A stretch of DNA of 64,000 nt from CAZWKX01 sp964614095 (lineage in GTDB: Bacteria > Actinomycetota > Acidimicrobiia > Spongiisociales > UBA11373). The position numbers and the translations under genes were made by a program. The DNA lies in the NCBI GenBank assembly GCA_964614095.1, contig CAZTJO010000004.1, positions 26,115 to 90,114 on the forward strand, in the 5' to 3' direction. The notes below the pieces were generated by a model. That model saw only the letters and a list, made by a program, of their open reading frames with translations. It did no database searches and was not told the origin of the DNA. Positions 42,458 through 51,682 of the stretch are shown one piece after another (position 1 is the first letter of the stretch; each line of letters opens with the position of its first letter).

Positions 42458-43729
42458 ATGTTCCGTGATCGTGTTCACGCGGGCCGTCTACTCGGTGAAC
42501 GGCTGCAGGCGGCAGGTGTGGAGCATCCCGTGGTGCTCGGCCTTCCTCGTGGCGGGGTGGTCGTGGCTGCCGAGGTGGCCCGTATGCTCGATGCGCCGCT
42601 CGACATCATAGTTGTTCGCAAGCTGGGTGCTCCGGGCAACCCGGAGCTGGGCTGGGGGGCAATCGCCGAGGGCGGCGTCACCGTGCGCAACGTGCCTCTC
42701 ATCTCACAGCTTGGCGTCGCCGAGGAAGCTCTCGAGGCTGTGGCGGGCGAAGAGCATCGGGAGCTGGCCCGGCGGAGTGCGGTCTACCGTCACGGTCGAG
42801 AGCCGATGCCCCTGAAGGGCTGCAGCGCGGTGGTGGTGGACGATGGCCTGGCCACCGGCTACACGGCGCGTGCCGCAGTGGAAGCGGCGCGGCGCCGCGG
42901 AGCGGACCGGGTGGTCTTGGCCGTTCCCGTGGCGGCTCCGGAGATCATCGACGAGATGGCGGCGCTTGTCGACGGGCTGGTTTGTTTGGAGATGCCGGGA
43001 TTTATGTTTGCCGTTGGCGCCGCCTACTCCGATTTCGGGCAGACCACCGACACGGAGGTGCAGGAGCTTCTCGAAGCCGCCGGCCCGAGCACCTCGGTGG
43101 AGGTGGTCGTAGCCTCTGGGGGAACGCCCTTGCCGGGGACGCTGACTGTGCCTGTTTCGGCGCGAGGGGTGGTGCTCTTCGCTCACGGCAGCGGGAGCAG
43201 CAGGCGCAGCCCGCGCAACCGTGCCGTCGCCGAGTGGCTGCAGGGAGCCGGGCTGGCCACGCTGCTCTTCGATCTGCTGACCGAGGAGGAGGGAGGCAAC
43301 AGGGCCGCCGTCTTTGATATCCCTCTGCTGGGAGATCGCCTGGCCGGAGCCACCGAGTGGCTGCGGCGGGATCGTCCCGATGTCGCCGGTCTTCCCATCG
43401 GATACTTCGGGGCCAGCACCGGAGCAGCAGCGGCGCTCTGGGCCGCCGCCGAGGAGGGTGATGGCATCGCCGCCGTTGTCAGCAGAGGAGGTCGTCCCGA
43501 TTTGGCCCTGGCCCGTCTGCCCCAGGTCTCGGCGCCAACCCTGCTGGTGGTGGGGGCACTTGACCGCGTCGTCATCGAACTCAACAGGACGGCGCAGGCG
43601 GCGATGGTCGCCGATTGTGCCCTGGAGATCGTGCCCGGGGCCGGTCATCTCTTTGAGGAGCCGGGGACACTGGAGCGTGTGGCCGAGTTGGCCGGCGGCT
43701 GGTTCCTGCGCTGGATGGAGCGCGGCTAG
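42458..43729 (+). CDS. Phosphoribosyltransferase-alpha/beta hydrolase fusion
   Basis: A 423-residue two-domain protein. The N-terminal ~210 residues are a phosphoribosyltransferase-like domain with LGLPRGGVVVAAEVAR, VVRKLGAPGNPELGWGAI and the PRPP motif AVVVDDGLATGYTA. The C-terminal ~200 residues are a dienelactone hydrolase-type alpha/beta hydrolase with LFAHGSGSSRRSPRN, nucleophile Ser in YFGASTGAAAAL, catalytic Asp in VVGALDRVV and His in PGAGHLFEEP. Both active sites look intact. Function is unknown. Its stop overlaps the convergent DUF4015 gene by four bases. Confidence 0.9.
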   Translation: MFRDRVHAGRLLGERLQAAGVEHPVVLGLPRGGVVVAAEVARMLDAPLDIIVVRKLGAPGNPELGWGAIAEGGVTVRNVPLISQLGVAEEALEAVAGEEHRELARRSAVYRHGREPMPLKGCSAVVVDDGLATGYTARAAVEAARRRGADRVVLAVPVAAPEIIDEMAALVDGLVCLEMPGFMFAVGAAYSDFGQTTDTEVQELLEAAGPSTSVEVVVASGGTPLPGTLTVPVSARGVVLFAHGSGSSRRSPRNRAVAEWLQGAGLATLLFDLLTEEEGGNRAAVFDIPLLGDRLAGATEWLRRDRPDVAGLPIGYFGASTGAAAALWAAAEEGDGIAAVVSRGGRPDLALARLPQVSAPTLLVVGALDRVVIELNRTAQAAMVADCALEIVPGAGHLFEEPGTLERVAELAGGWFLRWMERG

Positions 43730-45342
43730 TCCGGGTAGTCGGAGGCGGGCGGGAACCAGTCGGCCTCAAAGTTGCTGAGAGGGTGCCAGAGGATCCAGCC
43801 GAGACCCCGCTCGTCCGCCTGGTCGATCTGGGCTTGGATCTCCGTCGGCCCATACTCGATGAAGTCGCAGGGCCACTTTTCGGTGCTGTGCGCCTGCAGC
43901 AGGGGCCGGAGTTGCGCGCTCCCGGCCATGCGGGGCAGCGCCGCGCCAAGGGCCTGATCGACAACTTCGCCGGGGTATTGCCACGGGCAGGTGTAGCCGA
44001 GCCATCCCGACCAGTAGTGATCCGGATAGACCATGGGGAGAATGGCATCAACGGCGTAGGAGAGCTCTTCGACTTTCTGGCCGAGACCCTGGTCATCGGG
44101 CACCGAAAGCACGATGGCATAGATGTCGGCGGAAACCGCACAGCCGGCTTCGTGAAGCCGGGTGCGTGCCTCTCTCAGGAAGCTGGCAATGGTGTCGACC
44201 CGCTCCACTTGGTACTGAGCCGTGTAATCGATGTCGAGGTCGTATTGAAGGTCGGAGAGGTCTGGCTCCGACGGGAAACGGACGTAGTCGAAGTTGATCT
44301 CGTCGAAGCCGAGTTCGCAGGCTTCGAGTGCAAGAGTTATCGGGTATTCCCAGGACTCCTGGTCGGTGGGATCCAGCCAGGTGTTGCCATCGGCGCCTTT
44401 CCACAGCTCGCCGGTTTCGGCATTGATGATGGCGTGTTCAGGATGCGCCACGGGCCAGAAGCTGTCCTGGAACGTGGCGATGCGGGCGATGGTGTAGAAG
44501 TCCCGCTCTTGGGCCATCTCCAGTGCTGCCTCGACGTCGTAGCCGTAGAGATTGGCGGCCCCTATGTCTATTGCTTCCTGCACCTGTGTGTCGTACATGA
44601 TGGCGCCCCACTCGTCTTTGACGTCGAACAGGAGGGCGTTGATGGCGGTGCCGTCGGCCATGTCGAGAAGGGCATCAAGCCGGTTCAGGTCCTCGGCGAC
44701 TTGGTAGTAGACGCGCAATCCGTGCACCATAAACGGGTCCATGGTGATGTCGAGGCGCCCGGCGGAGCCATCCCACTCTGCGGTGGTCGTCTCCCAGACG
44801 ATCTTGCTCACCTCAACGGTTCCGGGAGCGGCCGCGGTGATCTCGAAGGTCCCGAGTTCGCTGGTTGCGGTCTCCGTGTCCCCAAGACGTACCGTTGCCT
44901 CGCTGATGGCGCTCCCGTCTGGATCGACGACCCGTCCGGTGAGGATCACCGGCTCGAGTTGAAGGTAGAGCACGACGTTGTCGGGGACGGTCTCCACCAG
45001 GAATGTCCCGGAATGGTACCCGGGAGCGGTGACGACGATTTCGCCCGGGGGATCAATGTCGACCGTGGCGAAGCCGCTCTCGTCGGTAGAGCCCTCGCCA
45101 AGTTCACTCTGGATCAGGGCACCGGCGACGGGGCCGCCATCGAGGCCGAGAACACCAAAATCTGCTCCGAGATTGGGATTGAGCCGCCGGTACAGAACCC
45201 AGACCGCAATAACGAGAAGGGCGACCGCGCCGGCAACCAGGAGGGCAGAGGAAAGTATGCCGCTGCTGCGGCGACGCGGCTGCCGCCCGTAGCCTCCTCT
45301 GACTCCGTCAAAGATTCCGAGGTCGCTCCTCGACCGCTTCAT
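43726..45342 (-). CDS. DUF4015 putative glycoside hydrolase, membrane-anchored
   Basis: A 538-residue envelope enzyme. A cytosolic Arg-rich N-terminus and one membrane helix (ILSSALLVAGAVALLVIAVW) are followed by two carboxypeptidase-regulatory-like beta domains (about 75-210, with GGPVAGALIQSELG and PVILTGRVVDPDGSAI) and a C-terminal DUF4015 barrel with FDEINFDYVRFPSEPD and GFTPWQY-like CPWQYPGEVVDQA. The family is predicted to be a glycosidase acting on a surface polysaccharide, from structure prediction only. Confidence 0.85.
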   Translation of the reverse strand: MKRSRSDLGIFDGVRGGYGRQPRRRSSGILSSALLVAGAVALLVIAVWVLYRRLNPNLGADFGVLGLDGGPVAGALIQSELGEGSTDESGFATVDIDPPGEIVVTAPGYHSGTFLVETVPDNVVLYLQLEPVILTGRVVDPDGSAISEATVRLGDTETATSELGTFEITAAAPGTVEVSKIVWETTTAEWDGSAGRLDITMDPFMVHGLRVYYQVAEDLNRLDALLDMADGTAINALLFDVKDEWGAIMYDTQVQEAIDIGAANLYGYDVEAALEMAQERDFYTIARIATFQDSFWPVAHPEHAIINAETGELWKGADGNTWLDPTDQESWEYPITLALEACELGFDEINFDYVRFPSEPDLSDLQYDLDIDYTAQYQVERVDTIASFLREARTRLHEAGCAVSADIYAIVLSVPDDQGLGQKVEELSYAVDAILPMVYPDHYWSGWLGYTCPWQYPGEVVDQALGAALPRMAGSAQLRPLLQAHSTEKWPCDFIEYGPTEIQAQIDQADERGLGWILWHPLSNFEADWFPPASDYPD

Positions 45343-45478
45343 CTAGAACTCCTGGTCATCAATCCGGTCCACCGGCCGGAGCGTATAGATTAGGCCGGCC
45401 GGGGCGCTGGACGCCCCCGCAGTCTGCCTGCACGCGGCGGGCTGTCGAACCTGCCCCCAAGCGTAGAGTCACCTCATC

Positions 45479-45787
45479 ATGATTGACGCTCTAGAGGTCT
45501 ACGAAGCGTGGCGCACGGCGGGCAAAGAGGTTGCCTGTGCGACCGTGGTGTCGGCATCGGGCTCCGCCCCGCGCCGTGAAGGGGCGCGGTTCCTCGTCTC
45601 GTCGGCTGGTGACACCTGGGGCTCGGTGAGTGGGGGTTGTGTGGAAAGCGATGTGGTGCTGCACGCCGGCGCGGTGCTGCGTAGCGGCAAGCCGCGTCTC
45701 GTCACCTACGAGATCCAGGATGATGACGCTTTTGAGGTAGGGCTCGCTTGCGGCGGCACCATCCAGGTGTTTGTGGAGCGATGGTGA
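45479..45787 (+). CDS. XdhC/CoxI N-terminal domain protein
   Basis: A 102-residue protein equal to the N-terminal domain of XdhC: ACATVVSASGSAPRREGARF, GSVSGGCVESDVVLHA and VGLACGGTIQVFVE with the conserved Cys residues. XdhC binds the molybdenum cofactor and loads a sulfurated form into xanthine dehydrogenase-type enzymes. In many bacteria this domain is joined to a Rossmann domain; here the Rossmann part is a separate overlapping gene. No molybdenum hydroxylase gene lies in the window. Confidence 0.88.
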   Translation: MIDALEVYEAWRTAGKEVACATVVSASGSAPRREGARFLVSSAGDTWGSVSGGCVESDVVLHAGAVLRSGKPRLVTYEIQDDDAFEVGLACGGTIQVFVERW

Positions 45788-46554
45788 GAACGCTGCACGC
45801 GGCGCGCCGGCTCCTGGAACAAGGCCGGCGGGCTGCGCTGGCCACGGTCATTGACGGCCCTGGGACCGGGCAGCGTGCGCTGTTCGGCGATGAGGGTCTG
45901 GTCGAAGGGGGGCTTCCCGAGGCCGTTTCCGCCCTGGTAGCGGCCGACGCGGTGGAGATGCTGCAAAGACGCAGCCGCACCCTCACCTACGGCGACAGCC
46001 GGGTATTCATTGAGATCCTGACGCCCCCGCCGCGCCTTGTCGTTGTGGGAGCGGGCCATGGCGGTGAGTCCCTCGCCGCTCTTGCCGCCCTGGTTGGATT
46101 TGAGGTGGTGATCTGTGACCCCAGGGCGGCGCTGGCCACCGCGGATAAATTCCCGGAGGATACCGAGATCGTCGTGGGCTGGCCCCACGAGGAACTCGAT
46201 CGGCTGGGACTCGATGGACGGACCTCAGTGGTGATCCTGAGCCACGATGACAGAGTGGAAGGACCTCTGCTGCCTTTGCTCCTCGATTCTCCCGTGCCGT
46301 ACATCGGTGTGATGGGGAGCCGCCGTACCCACGCCGCCCGGCTTGACCGATTGCGCGGCGTGGGGCGTACCGATCATGATCTGGCGCGTATTCGCGGCCC
46401 GGTAGGACTCGACATCGGCGCGGAGACGCCCGAGGAGATGGCTGTGGCCGTTCTCGCCGAGGTGATCCTGGCCCGCTCGGGGGCGGGCACCGGCCTGTCG
46501 CTGCAGGGTGTGGACACGCCCATCCACAAAAGAGGCCCGGAGACGGATTCCTGA
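45781..46554 (+). CDS. XdhC Rossmann domain protein
   Basis: A 257-residue protein matching the second part of XdhC: a short domain with AALATVIDGPGTGQRALFG, then a Rossmann domain with RLVVVGAGHGGESLAALA, VVICDPRAAL, TSVVILSHDD, YIGVMGSRRTHAARL and GLDIGAETPEEMAVAVLAEV. It likely works with the preceding small gene in maturation of a molybdenum enzyme. ATG 45781 overlaps the upstream stop by seven bases, so the two are translated together. Confidence 0.9.
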   Translation: MVRTLHAARRLLEQGRRAALATVIDGPGTGQRALFGDEGLVEGGLPEAVSALVAADAVEMLQRRSRTLTYGDSRVFIEILTPPPRLVVVGAGHGGESLAALAALVGFEVVICDPRAALATADKFPEDTEIVVGWPHEELDRLGLDGRTSVVILSHDDRVEGPLLPLLLDSPVPYIGVMGSRRTHAARLDRLRGVGRTDHDLARIRGPVGLDIGAETPEEMAVAVLAEVILARSGAGTGLSLQGVDTPIHKRGPETDS

Positions 46555-46590
46555 GGTCGTTGGCGGCCCTGGGGCCGGGTGCCGCCTCGC

Positions 46591-47133
46591 TCAGGCCTTG
46601 TAGCGGTTGTGAAAGACCAGCTCCTCCAGGGGGCGCCGTCCGGAGAAGCCGTGGGCACGGGCGCTGCGGCGCTGCTCGGCCTCGGCGGCGGCATTCGGAT
46701 AGCCGAAAGCGATAGCCCAGCGGCAGGAGTGACCGGCGGGAAGGCCGAGTACTTCGGCAGCTCGTTCGACGTCGTGGAGGGTGATCGGGCACGAGCCGAT
46801 GCCGCGTGCGGCGGCGGCGAGCATCATGTTCTGCGCCGCTCGCCCCAAATCAAAATCGTTGCCTTCTGGGAGGCGGACGATGGCCACCGCCAGCGCCGCC
46901 TCGGAGAACGGTGCGGTGAAGTGCCCGGCGGTGGCCAGGGCTTCGATGGCGTGGCGGTCGTCGATGACGATAAATGCCCATGCTTGGCGGTTCTTTGAAC
47001 TGCCGGTCCAGCGGCCTGCCTCAAGGACGGCGGTGATTTCCTCGGAGGGGAAAGGCTCGGGGAGGAATCGTCGCACCACACGCAGGCCAAGGACGTGCTG
47101 GTAGGCGCCGGGATTAGTTTCGAGGGGCAGCAT
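46591..47133 (-). CDS. Nitroreductase family protein
   Basis: A 180-residue FMN oxidoreductase with HVLGLRVVRRFLPE (phosphate-binding Arg), RWTGSSKNRQAWAFIVI for FMN, LAAAARGIGSCPITLHD and AIAFGYPNA. The usual PSxxNxQPW is replaced by GSSKNRQAW, a form found in actinobacterial homologues related to F420/FMN-type enzymes. The substrate is unknown. It is convergent with the XdhC pair, 36 bases away. Confidence 0.88.
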   Translation of the reverse strand: MLPLETNPGAYQHVLGLRVVRRFLPEPFPSEEITAVLEAGRWTGSSKNRQAWAFIVIDDRHAIEALATAGHFTAPFSEAALAVAIVRLPEGNDFDLGRAAQNMMLAAAARGIGSCPITLHDVERAAEVLGLPAGHSCRWAIAFGYPNAAAEAEQRRSARAHGFSGRRPLEELVFHNRYKA

Positions 47134-47258
47134 CAGGATGCTCCGTGGGTTTGGTCATCGATAACGCCGGTGGCCGGTGACCGGCACCGTGGCTGTCACC
47201 CTACTCCCGAACGTGCCGACGCCGGATGGACGCCGGCATACAGCCGACGCCGGCTTGG

Positions 47259-49199
47259 CTAGATCGCGGCGAGACGGACCACCAGGTCGGCGGCGACCGG
47301 GGCGGCCACCTCTCCGCCGAACCCGCCGCCCTCGATGATGATGGCGAAGGCGTAATCATCCCAATAGCCGATGAACCATGCATGCGTGTCGCCTTCGGTG
47401 CCGTACTCGGCGGTGCCCGTCTTTCCGTGGACCTCCTGGCCGGAAACGGCGGCGGCGGTACCGGTGCCGATGTTCACCACGCGCAGCATCATCGCATCGA
47501 GGGTATCGGAGATTCCTTCCCCCAACTCGAACGTCTGGATCGTTTCCGTGCCGGGCAGGATGCGGGGCGATCTCCAGACACCCGATGCGGCGGCGGCGGC
47601 CACCGTTGCCTGATGGAGCGGGCTGGCCAGCACCCGGCCCTGGCCAATGGCGGCTGCGGAGCGGTCGGCGGCGTCGGCCGGCACGGGGAAAGACCCGCTG
47701 GAGGCGGGAATGGGCAGTGCATAGGTGCTGCCGAATCCGAAATACGCTGCGGCGATGATCAGTTGCTCATCGGTCAGCTCCTCGGCGGCCAGTGTGGCGA
47801 ATGTTGTGTTGCAGGAGAAGGCAAATGCGTCGCGGAACGAGATCGATCCAAGGTCGACGTCGCCGGCGTTGGTGAAGGTACGGCCGATGACGGTGGTCTC
47901 GTTGGGGCACTCGACTGTGGTACCCGGAGTGAGGCCGGCACCGAGGAGAGCCGCCGCGGTGACCACCTTGAACGTGGAACCGGGGGGATAGAGGCCGAGC
48001 ATGGCTCGATCGAAACCCGAGACCGGCCGGCTCGCCGCGGCCCGGATCTCACCTGAGGCGATGTCGACGACGACGATGGCGGCGGGTTCGTCGATGCCGG
48101 TGAGAGCGCCCTCAACGGCCAGCTGCACTTCGGCGTCGAGGGTGACGGTTGTCGCCGACGGCGAGGTACCGGGGAACTCGGCGAGCACCTCGATGGTCTC
48201 TCCCAAGGCGTCGACGCGCTGTACCTCTTGGCGCGGGGTGCCGGCAAGTTCTCGTTCTAGGGCCAGCTCCAGTCCGGAGCGGCCGACGACGTCGGTGGCC
48301 GTGTACGGCGGACCCAGTTGGTCCAGGATCTCGACCGTGATCGGCCCGGTGGTGCCGAGCACGTGATCGGCAAAAGGATCTCCGGGTGAGGCGCGTTCGG
48401 TGGCATCGCGCACCAGCACCCCGGGAATGGCTTCGAGGTCGTCGGCGACGGCCGCGTACTCGTCGGGGGTGAGGCTGCCCACCTGGAGGAACCAATGGGG
48501 CTGGATGCCGGGCTGCTCGAGCTGTTCCATGACCCGCTCGGTGGGGATGTCGGCCAGCGTCTCGAGAGCATCGACCAGAGAATTGAGGTCCCCGATCTGG
48601 TCGGGGCGTACCCCAATGGCCTTGACCGCAATGTCGGTGGCTATGGAGGTTCCGTTGATATCGAGGATGTCGGCTCGCTCCGGCCATTCGCGGTACATCT
48701 GGAGCCTGTCGCCGGGTTCGAGGCTGGGATACAGCACCGACGGCACCCAGTCGACCTGCCAGCGTCCGCCGGCACGCACCATGGGCAGAACACCGTCGAA
48801 CTCCCAGGTGCCGGTCCCGCCGAGTTCTACGGCGGCATGGAAGGCGATCTCGGCCCCACCGGTGGCCGTGGGGGTAGCCCGAAGGATGTCGAAGGCGACC
48901 GAATCGACGGCGAGCCCGGTGCGCCAGTCTTCATGGATGCCGGAGAATCCCACCGGTGGCTCGACAACGTGTTGCGCCGCCCGCTCCCACTCAAAGGCGG
49001 CCCAGGCGGCTAGATAGTCGGCGGCTGCAGCGGCGGTGGCGTTTGATTCGGTGGGGTTCAGGGTGGGCGCAGGACCCTCGGTGGTGTCGGCAGCTACAGG
49101 GTAGGTGGTGATCGCCAAATCGGGGTCGACTCCGGGGCCGAAAGCGCAGCCGGCGACAAGCAGTGCCAGAGCGACGATCGGCCACCGCCGAGTTCTCAT
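47259..49199 (-). CDS. Class B penicillin-binding protein, lipoprotein type
   Basis: A 646-residue transpeptidase with a lipobox (LALLVAGC) in place of a plain membrane anchor. An NTF2/MecA_N-like domain (about 55-155) is followed by a PBP dimerisation region and a transpeptidase domain with the catalytic SxxK PGSTFKV, SCN triad FAFSCNTTF and HGKTGTAEYG. It cross-links peptidoglycan at the cell surface. The MecA-type N-terminal domain and low-identity dimer region resemble PBPs with reduced beta-lactam affinity, but resistance cannot be inferred. Confidence 0.92.
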   Translation of the reverse strand: MRTRRWPIVALALLVAGCAFGPGVDPDLAITTYPVAADTTEGPAPTLNPTESNATAAAAADYLAAWAAFEWERAAQHVVEPPVGFSGIHEDWRTGLAVDSVAFDILRATPTATGGAEIAFHAAVELGGTGTWEFDGVLPMVRAGGRWQVDWVPSVLYPSLEPGDRLQMYREWPERADILDINGTSIATDIAVKAIGVRPDQIGDLNSLVDALETLADIPTERVMEQLEQPGIQPHWFLQVGSLTPDEYAAVADDLEAIPGVLVRDATERASPGDPFADHVLGTTGPITVEILDQLGPPYTATDVVGRSGLELALERELAGTPRQEVQRVDALGETIEVLAEFPGTSPSATTVTLDAEVQLAVEGALTGIDEPAAIVVVDIASGEIRAAASRPVSGFDRAMLGLYPPGSTFKVVTAAALLGAGLTPGTTVECPNETTVIGRTFTNAGDVDLGSISFRDAFAFSCNTTFATLAAEELTDEQLIIAAAYFGFGSTYALPIPASSGSFPVPADAADRSAAAIGQGRVLASPLHQATVAAAAASGVWRSPRILPGTETIQTFELGEGISDTLDAMMLRVVNIGTGTAAAVSGQEVHGKTGTAEYGTEGDTHAWFIGYWDDYAFAIIIEGGGFGGEVAAPVAADLVVRLAAI

Positions 49200-49235
49200 A
49201 GCAGGATGGTAGGTCGCTGCTCCCGCAGCGCCTGG

Positions 49236-50000
49236 TCACCGTGTGGCCAGGATGAAGAGGCGGCGGAAGGGGAACAGCGTGGTGCCGTCGGGCCGGGCCG
49301 GATAGGCGGCGCGCAGGCGCCCGGCGTAATCGGCAACAAAGTCTTTGGCCTCGTCGGCGGATAGGACGTCGAGGAAGCGGCGGGCGCTGGTCCCTCGCGT
49401 CCATCTAGCCACCGGATCGTCTCCGGACAGAACGTGCACGTAGATGGTTTCCCATATCTCGATGGCTGTCGCCTCTCCGGCGAGGCGGTCGTAATAGGCG
49501 GACGGCTCGTCGACCGGCTTCCATCCGGCGAGGTGGCCGACGCGAGCGGCCCAGGGCTCGCTGCGGGCGGTTTGATAGAGGATCTGGTGGGAGGGCTCGG
49601 CGGTGTTGCGCGGCATCTGTGTGGCAAACACCCCGCCGGGCCGCACCGTGTGGAGCAGCCGGGGGAAGAGGGTGTCGTGATCGTCGACCCAGTGGTACGC
49701 GGCGTTGGAGAAGAGGATGTCGACCGGAGACGCTGGCTCCCACTCGGCGATGTCGCCCTCTTGCCAGGTGATGCCGTCGATCTCCCGGGCGGCGGCCAGC
49801 ATGTCGGCCGATGAATCGAGCCCGTGTACGTCGGCATCGGGCCAGCGCTCGGCGAGGAGGCGGGTCACGTTTCCGGTGCCACAGCCCAGGTCCCAGATGA
49901 CGCCCGCATCTGCCGGAGGAATACGTGCAATGAGGTCGAGCGCAGGACGCTGCCGAGGGTCGGCAAAACGCAAGTAGCAGCCGGGATCCCAGTCGGGCAT
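49236..50000 (-). CDS. tam: Trans-aconitate 2-methyltransferase
   Basis: A 254-residue SAM-dependent methyltransferase. The N-terminus WDPGCYLRFADPRQRPALDL is characteristic of Tam, followed by motif I VIWDLGCGTGNVTRLLAERW, SSADML, and SNAAYHWVDDHDTLF. Tam methylates trans-aconitate, an inhibitor of aconitase. The ATG at 50000 begins the conserved sequence. It follows the SH3-protein gene on the same strand but is separated by a strong hairpin. Confidence 0.9.
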   Translation of the reverse strand: MPDWDPGCYLRFADPRQRPALDLIARIPPADAGVIWDLGCGTGNVTRLLAERWPDADVHGLDSSADMLAAAREIDGITWQEGDIAEWEPASPVDILFSNAAYHWVDDHDTLFPRLLHTVRPGGVFATQMPRNTAEPSHQILYQTARSEPWAARVGHLAGWKPVDEPSAYYDRLAGEATAIEIWETIYVHVLSGDDPVARWTRGTSARRFLDVLSADEAKDFVADYAGRLRAAYPARPDGTTLFPFRRLFILATR

Positions 50001-50022
50001 GGCGGTGCAGGGTAGCGCTCGT

Positions 50023-50054
50023 GATGGGGCCCGCCGGCTGCGGCGGGCCCCATC
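50023..50054 (-). terminator. 14-bp perfect hairpin after SH3-domain gene
   Basis: Arms GATGGGGCCCGCCG and CGGCGGGCCCCATC enclose a 4-base loop. It lies 17 bases beyond the stop of the gene at 50071 and 22 bases before the tam start. No T tract follows; it likely separates the two transcription units. Confidence 0.65.
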
Positions 50055-50070
50055 AATCGTTGGTGAACTG

Positions 50071-51531
50071 CTACTGCTTGTGAACGAAGGCTCCGACGAG
50101 CGCCAGGGCCCCTCCACCGAGGGCCAGATAGGGCCCAACGCTCACGGCATTCTGGAGCGTGTCTCCGAAGGATGCACCGAAGTAGAAGCTCGCCCACCGG
50201 GTCAACTGGATCATGAAGACCACGGCGGCGACGATGGCCAGGAGGCCGGTGACTGCTGAGTAGGCGCGCACTTTGGTTGGGACGACGCCGACGACCAGGG
50301 CGCCCACGCCGAGCAGCATAGGAAGCCAGCCCAGATCGAACCCCGCACCTGAGTTGTAGTCCCACAGGAATGGGAGCGGGATATCCCAGCTATTCAGACC
50401 GACGGGAGCGACCACAGACGCCTGTATCCAGTCGATGAACGTGCTCACGATCAACAGCACGCCGGCGATCAGCGGCAGCGGCCTCAGGGTCAGACCCCCC
50501 ATGCTCATGGCGCCGCCGGCACCCTTCTTTTTGAGCTGCCGGCCGTCGACCCAGCCGCTCCACCCGTTCTCGGCGGTCACTTTGGCCCAGGCGCCGCGCA
50601 TCTCGTCCACCCGGAGCTGCACTCGCGCCGCCAGTGTGGTGACCGGCTGCAGCTGCGGATTGGGCTGCTCCCAGGCGCTGAGGCCAGCCGCCGGCACCTC
50701 GTGGGTGGCTTTCCACACCGCGGCAGCCGGCCGCAACGGAACGGTCGGCAGCGGCTGCGTTACCGGCTCGGGCTGAACCGCCGGTCGGGCCGCAGCCGGC
50801 TGCACGGCACCGGTCAGGGCGGCGAGCCGGCGGGCATCGACCCAGCCGGTCCATCCGTTTTCGCCGGTGACCTTGGCCCAGGCGCCGCGCGTCTCGTCGA
50901 CACGCAGCTGTACCCGCGCCGCCAGCTCGGCGATGGGTGTCAACTGTGGATCCGGTTTGGCCCAGGCCCGCATCCCTCCGGCGGGTACCTCGTGGGTGGG
51001 TACAAATGTGGTGTACGCCTGGTCGATCATCACCTCGCTGGAGGACACAGGGGCCTCGATGATCGGCGCTTCGACGATGGGCGCTTCGACGATGGGCGCT
51101 TCGACGATGGGCGTTGCGACGACGGGGACCTCGACGACGGGGGCTGCCGCGCTGGCGGGAGTAATGGTGTCGACGGCTCCTGACAGCTCATTGACCCCAA
51201 TCAGGAAAGTCTGGCGGTTCAGGCCTTCCAGAAAGATCTCGTACCAGGTCTCCACCTTGAGTTGGCCGGCATCCAGTTCGGCCGAGCCACGCAGCAGTGA
51301 GCCCCTCTTGTTGAACAACGAGCGGGCTTGGGCCGCCTCCGCCTCGCCGGCGCCATCGACGGTGAGGGCATGACTGAGTACTAGCTGCGTTTCGGTGACA
51401 TCCACATCGAGGCGTATCTTCGGGTCACCGGAGACATCGATGGCCGGGCCCCTCGTCTTGAAGGTCTTGAAGGTCAAATTCGGATCGGCACTGCACCACT
51501 CGTCGATCCGGTTCAGGACTTCCTCGTTCAC
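50071..51531 (-). CDS. Membrane protein with two SH3-like domains
   Basis: A 486-residue protein starting at GTG with GGAAGGAG upstream. Residues ~1-120 form an alpha-beta domain with FLEGLNRQTFLIGVNEL at the end. A linker of repeated five-residue units (IVEAP, five times) leads to two SH3-type domains with matching sequence (VQLRVDETRGAWAKVTGENG and VQLRVDEMRGAWAKVTAENG), then four or five membrane helices at the C-terminus. If SH3b repeats bind wall peptide, the topology would need them outside; no signal peptide is seen, so they may be cytosolic. Confidence 0.8.
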   Translation of the reverse strand: MNEEVLNRIDEWCSADPNLTFKTFKTRGPAIDVSGDPKIRLDVDVTETQLVLSHALTVDGAGEAEAAQARSLFNKRGSLLRGSAELDAGQLKVETWYEIFLEGLNRQTFLIGVNELSGAVDTITPASAAAPVVEVPVVATPIVEAPIVEAPIVEAPIIEAPVSSSEVMIDQAYTTFVPTHEVPAGGMRAWAKPDPQLTPIAELAARVQLRVDETRGAWAKVTGENGWTGWVDARRLAALTGAVQPAAARPAVQPEPVTQPLPTVPLRPAAAVWKATHEVPAAGLSAWEQPNPQLQPVTTLAARVQLRVDEMRGAWAKVTAENGWSGWVDGRQLKKKGAGGAMSMGGLTLRPLPLIAGVLLIVSTFIDWIQASVVAPVGLNSWDIPLPFLWDYNSGAGFDLGWLPMLLGVGALVVGVVPTKVRAYSAVTGLLAIVAAVVFMIQLTRWASFYFGASFGDTLQNAVSVGPYLALGGGALALVGAFVHKQ

Positions 51532-51682
51532 GATTCTCCTTCCTCGGCCGGCACGGTGTCCTGCCACCGCGCCGCCGTTGACTCGTGCACGAATCAACGG
51601 TAGCGAGAGAGAAGGAGGCAGGTCGTGCCTCGGGCGTGTCGAATCCATCCAGGGGATGGGATTTCGACGGCCGACCCGTCGG

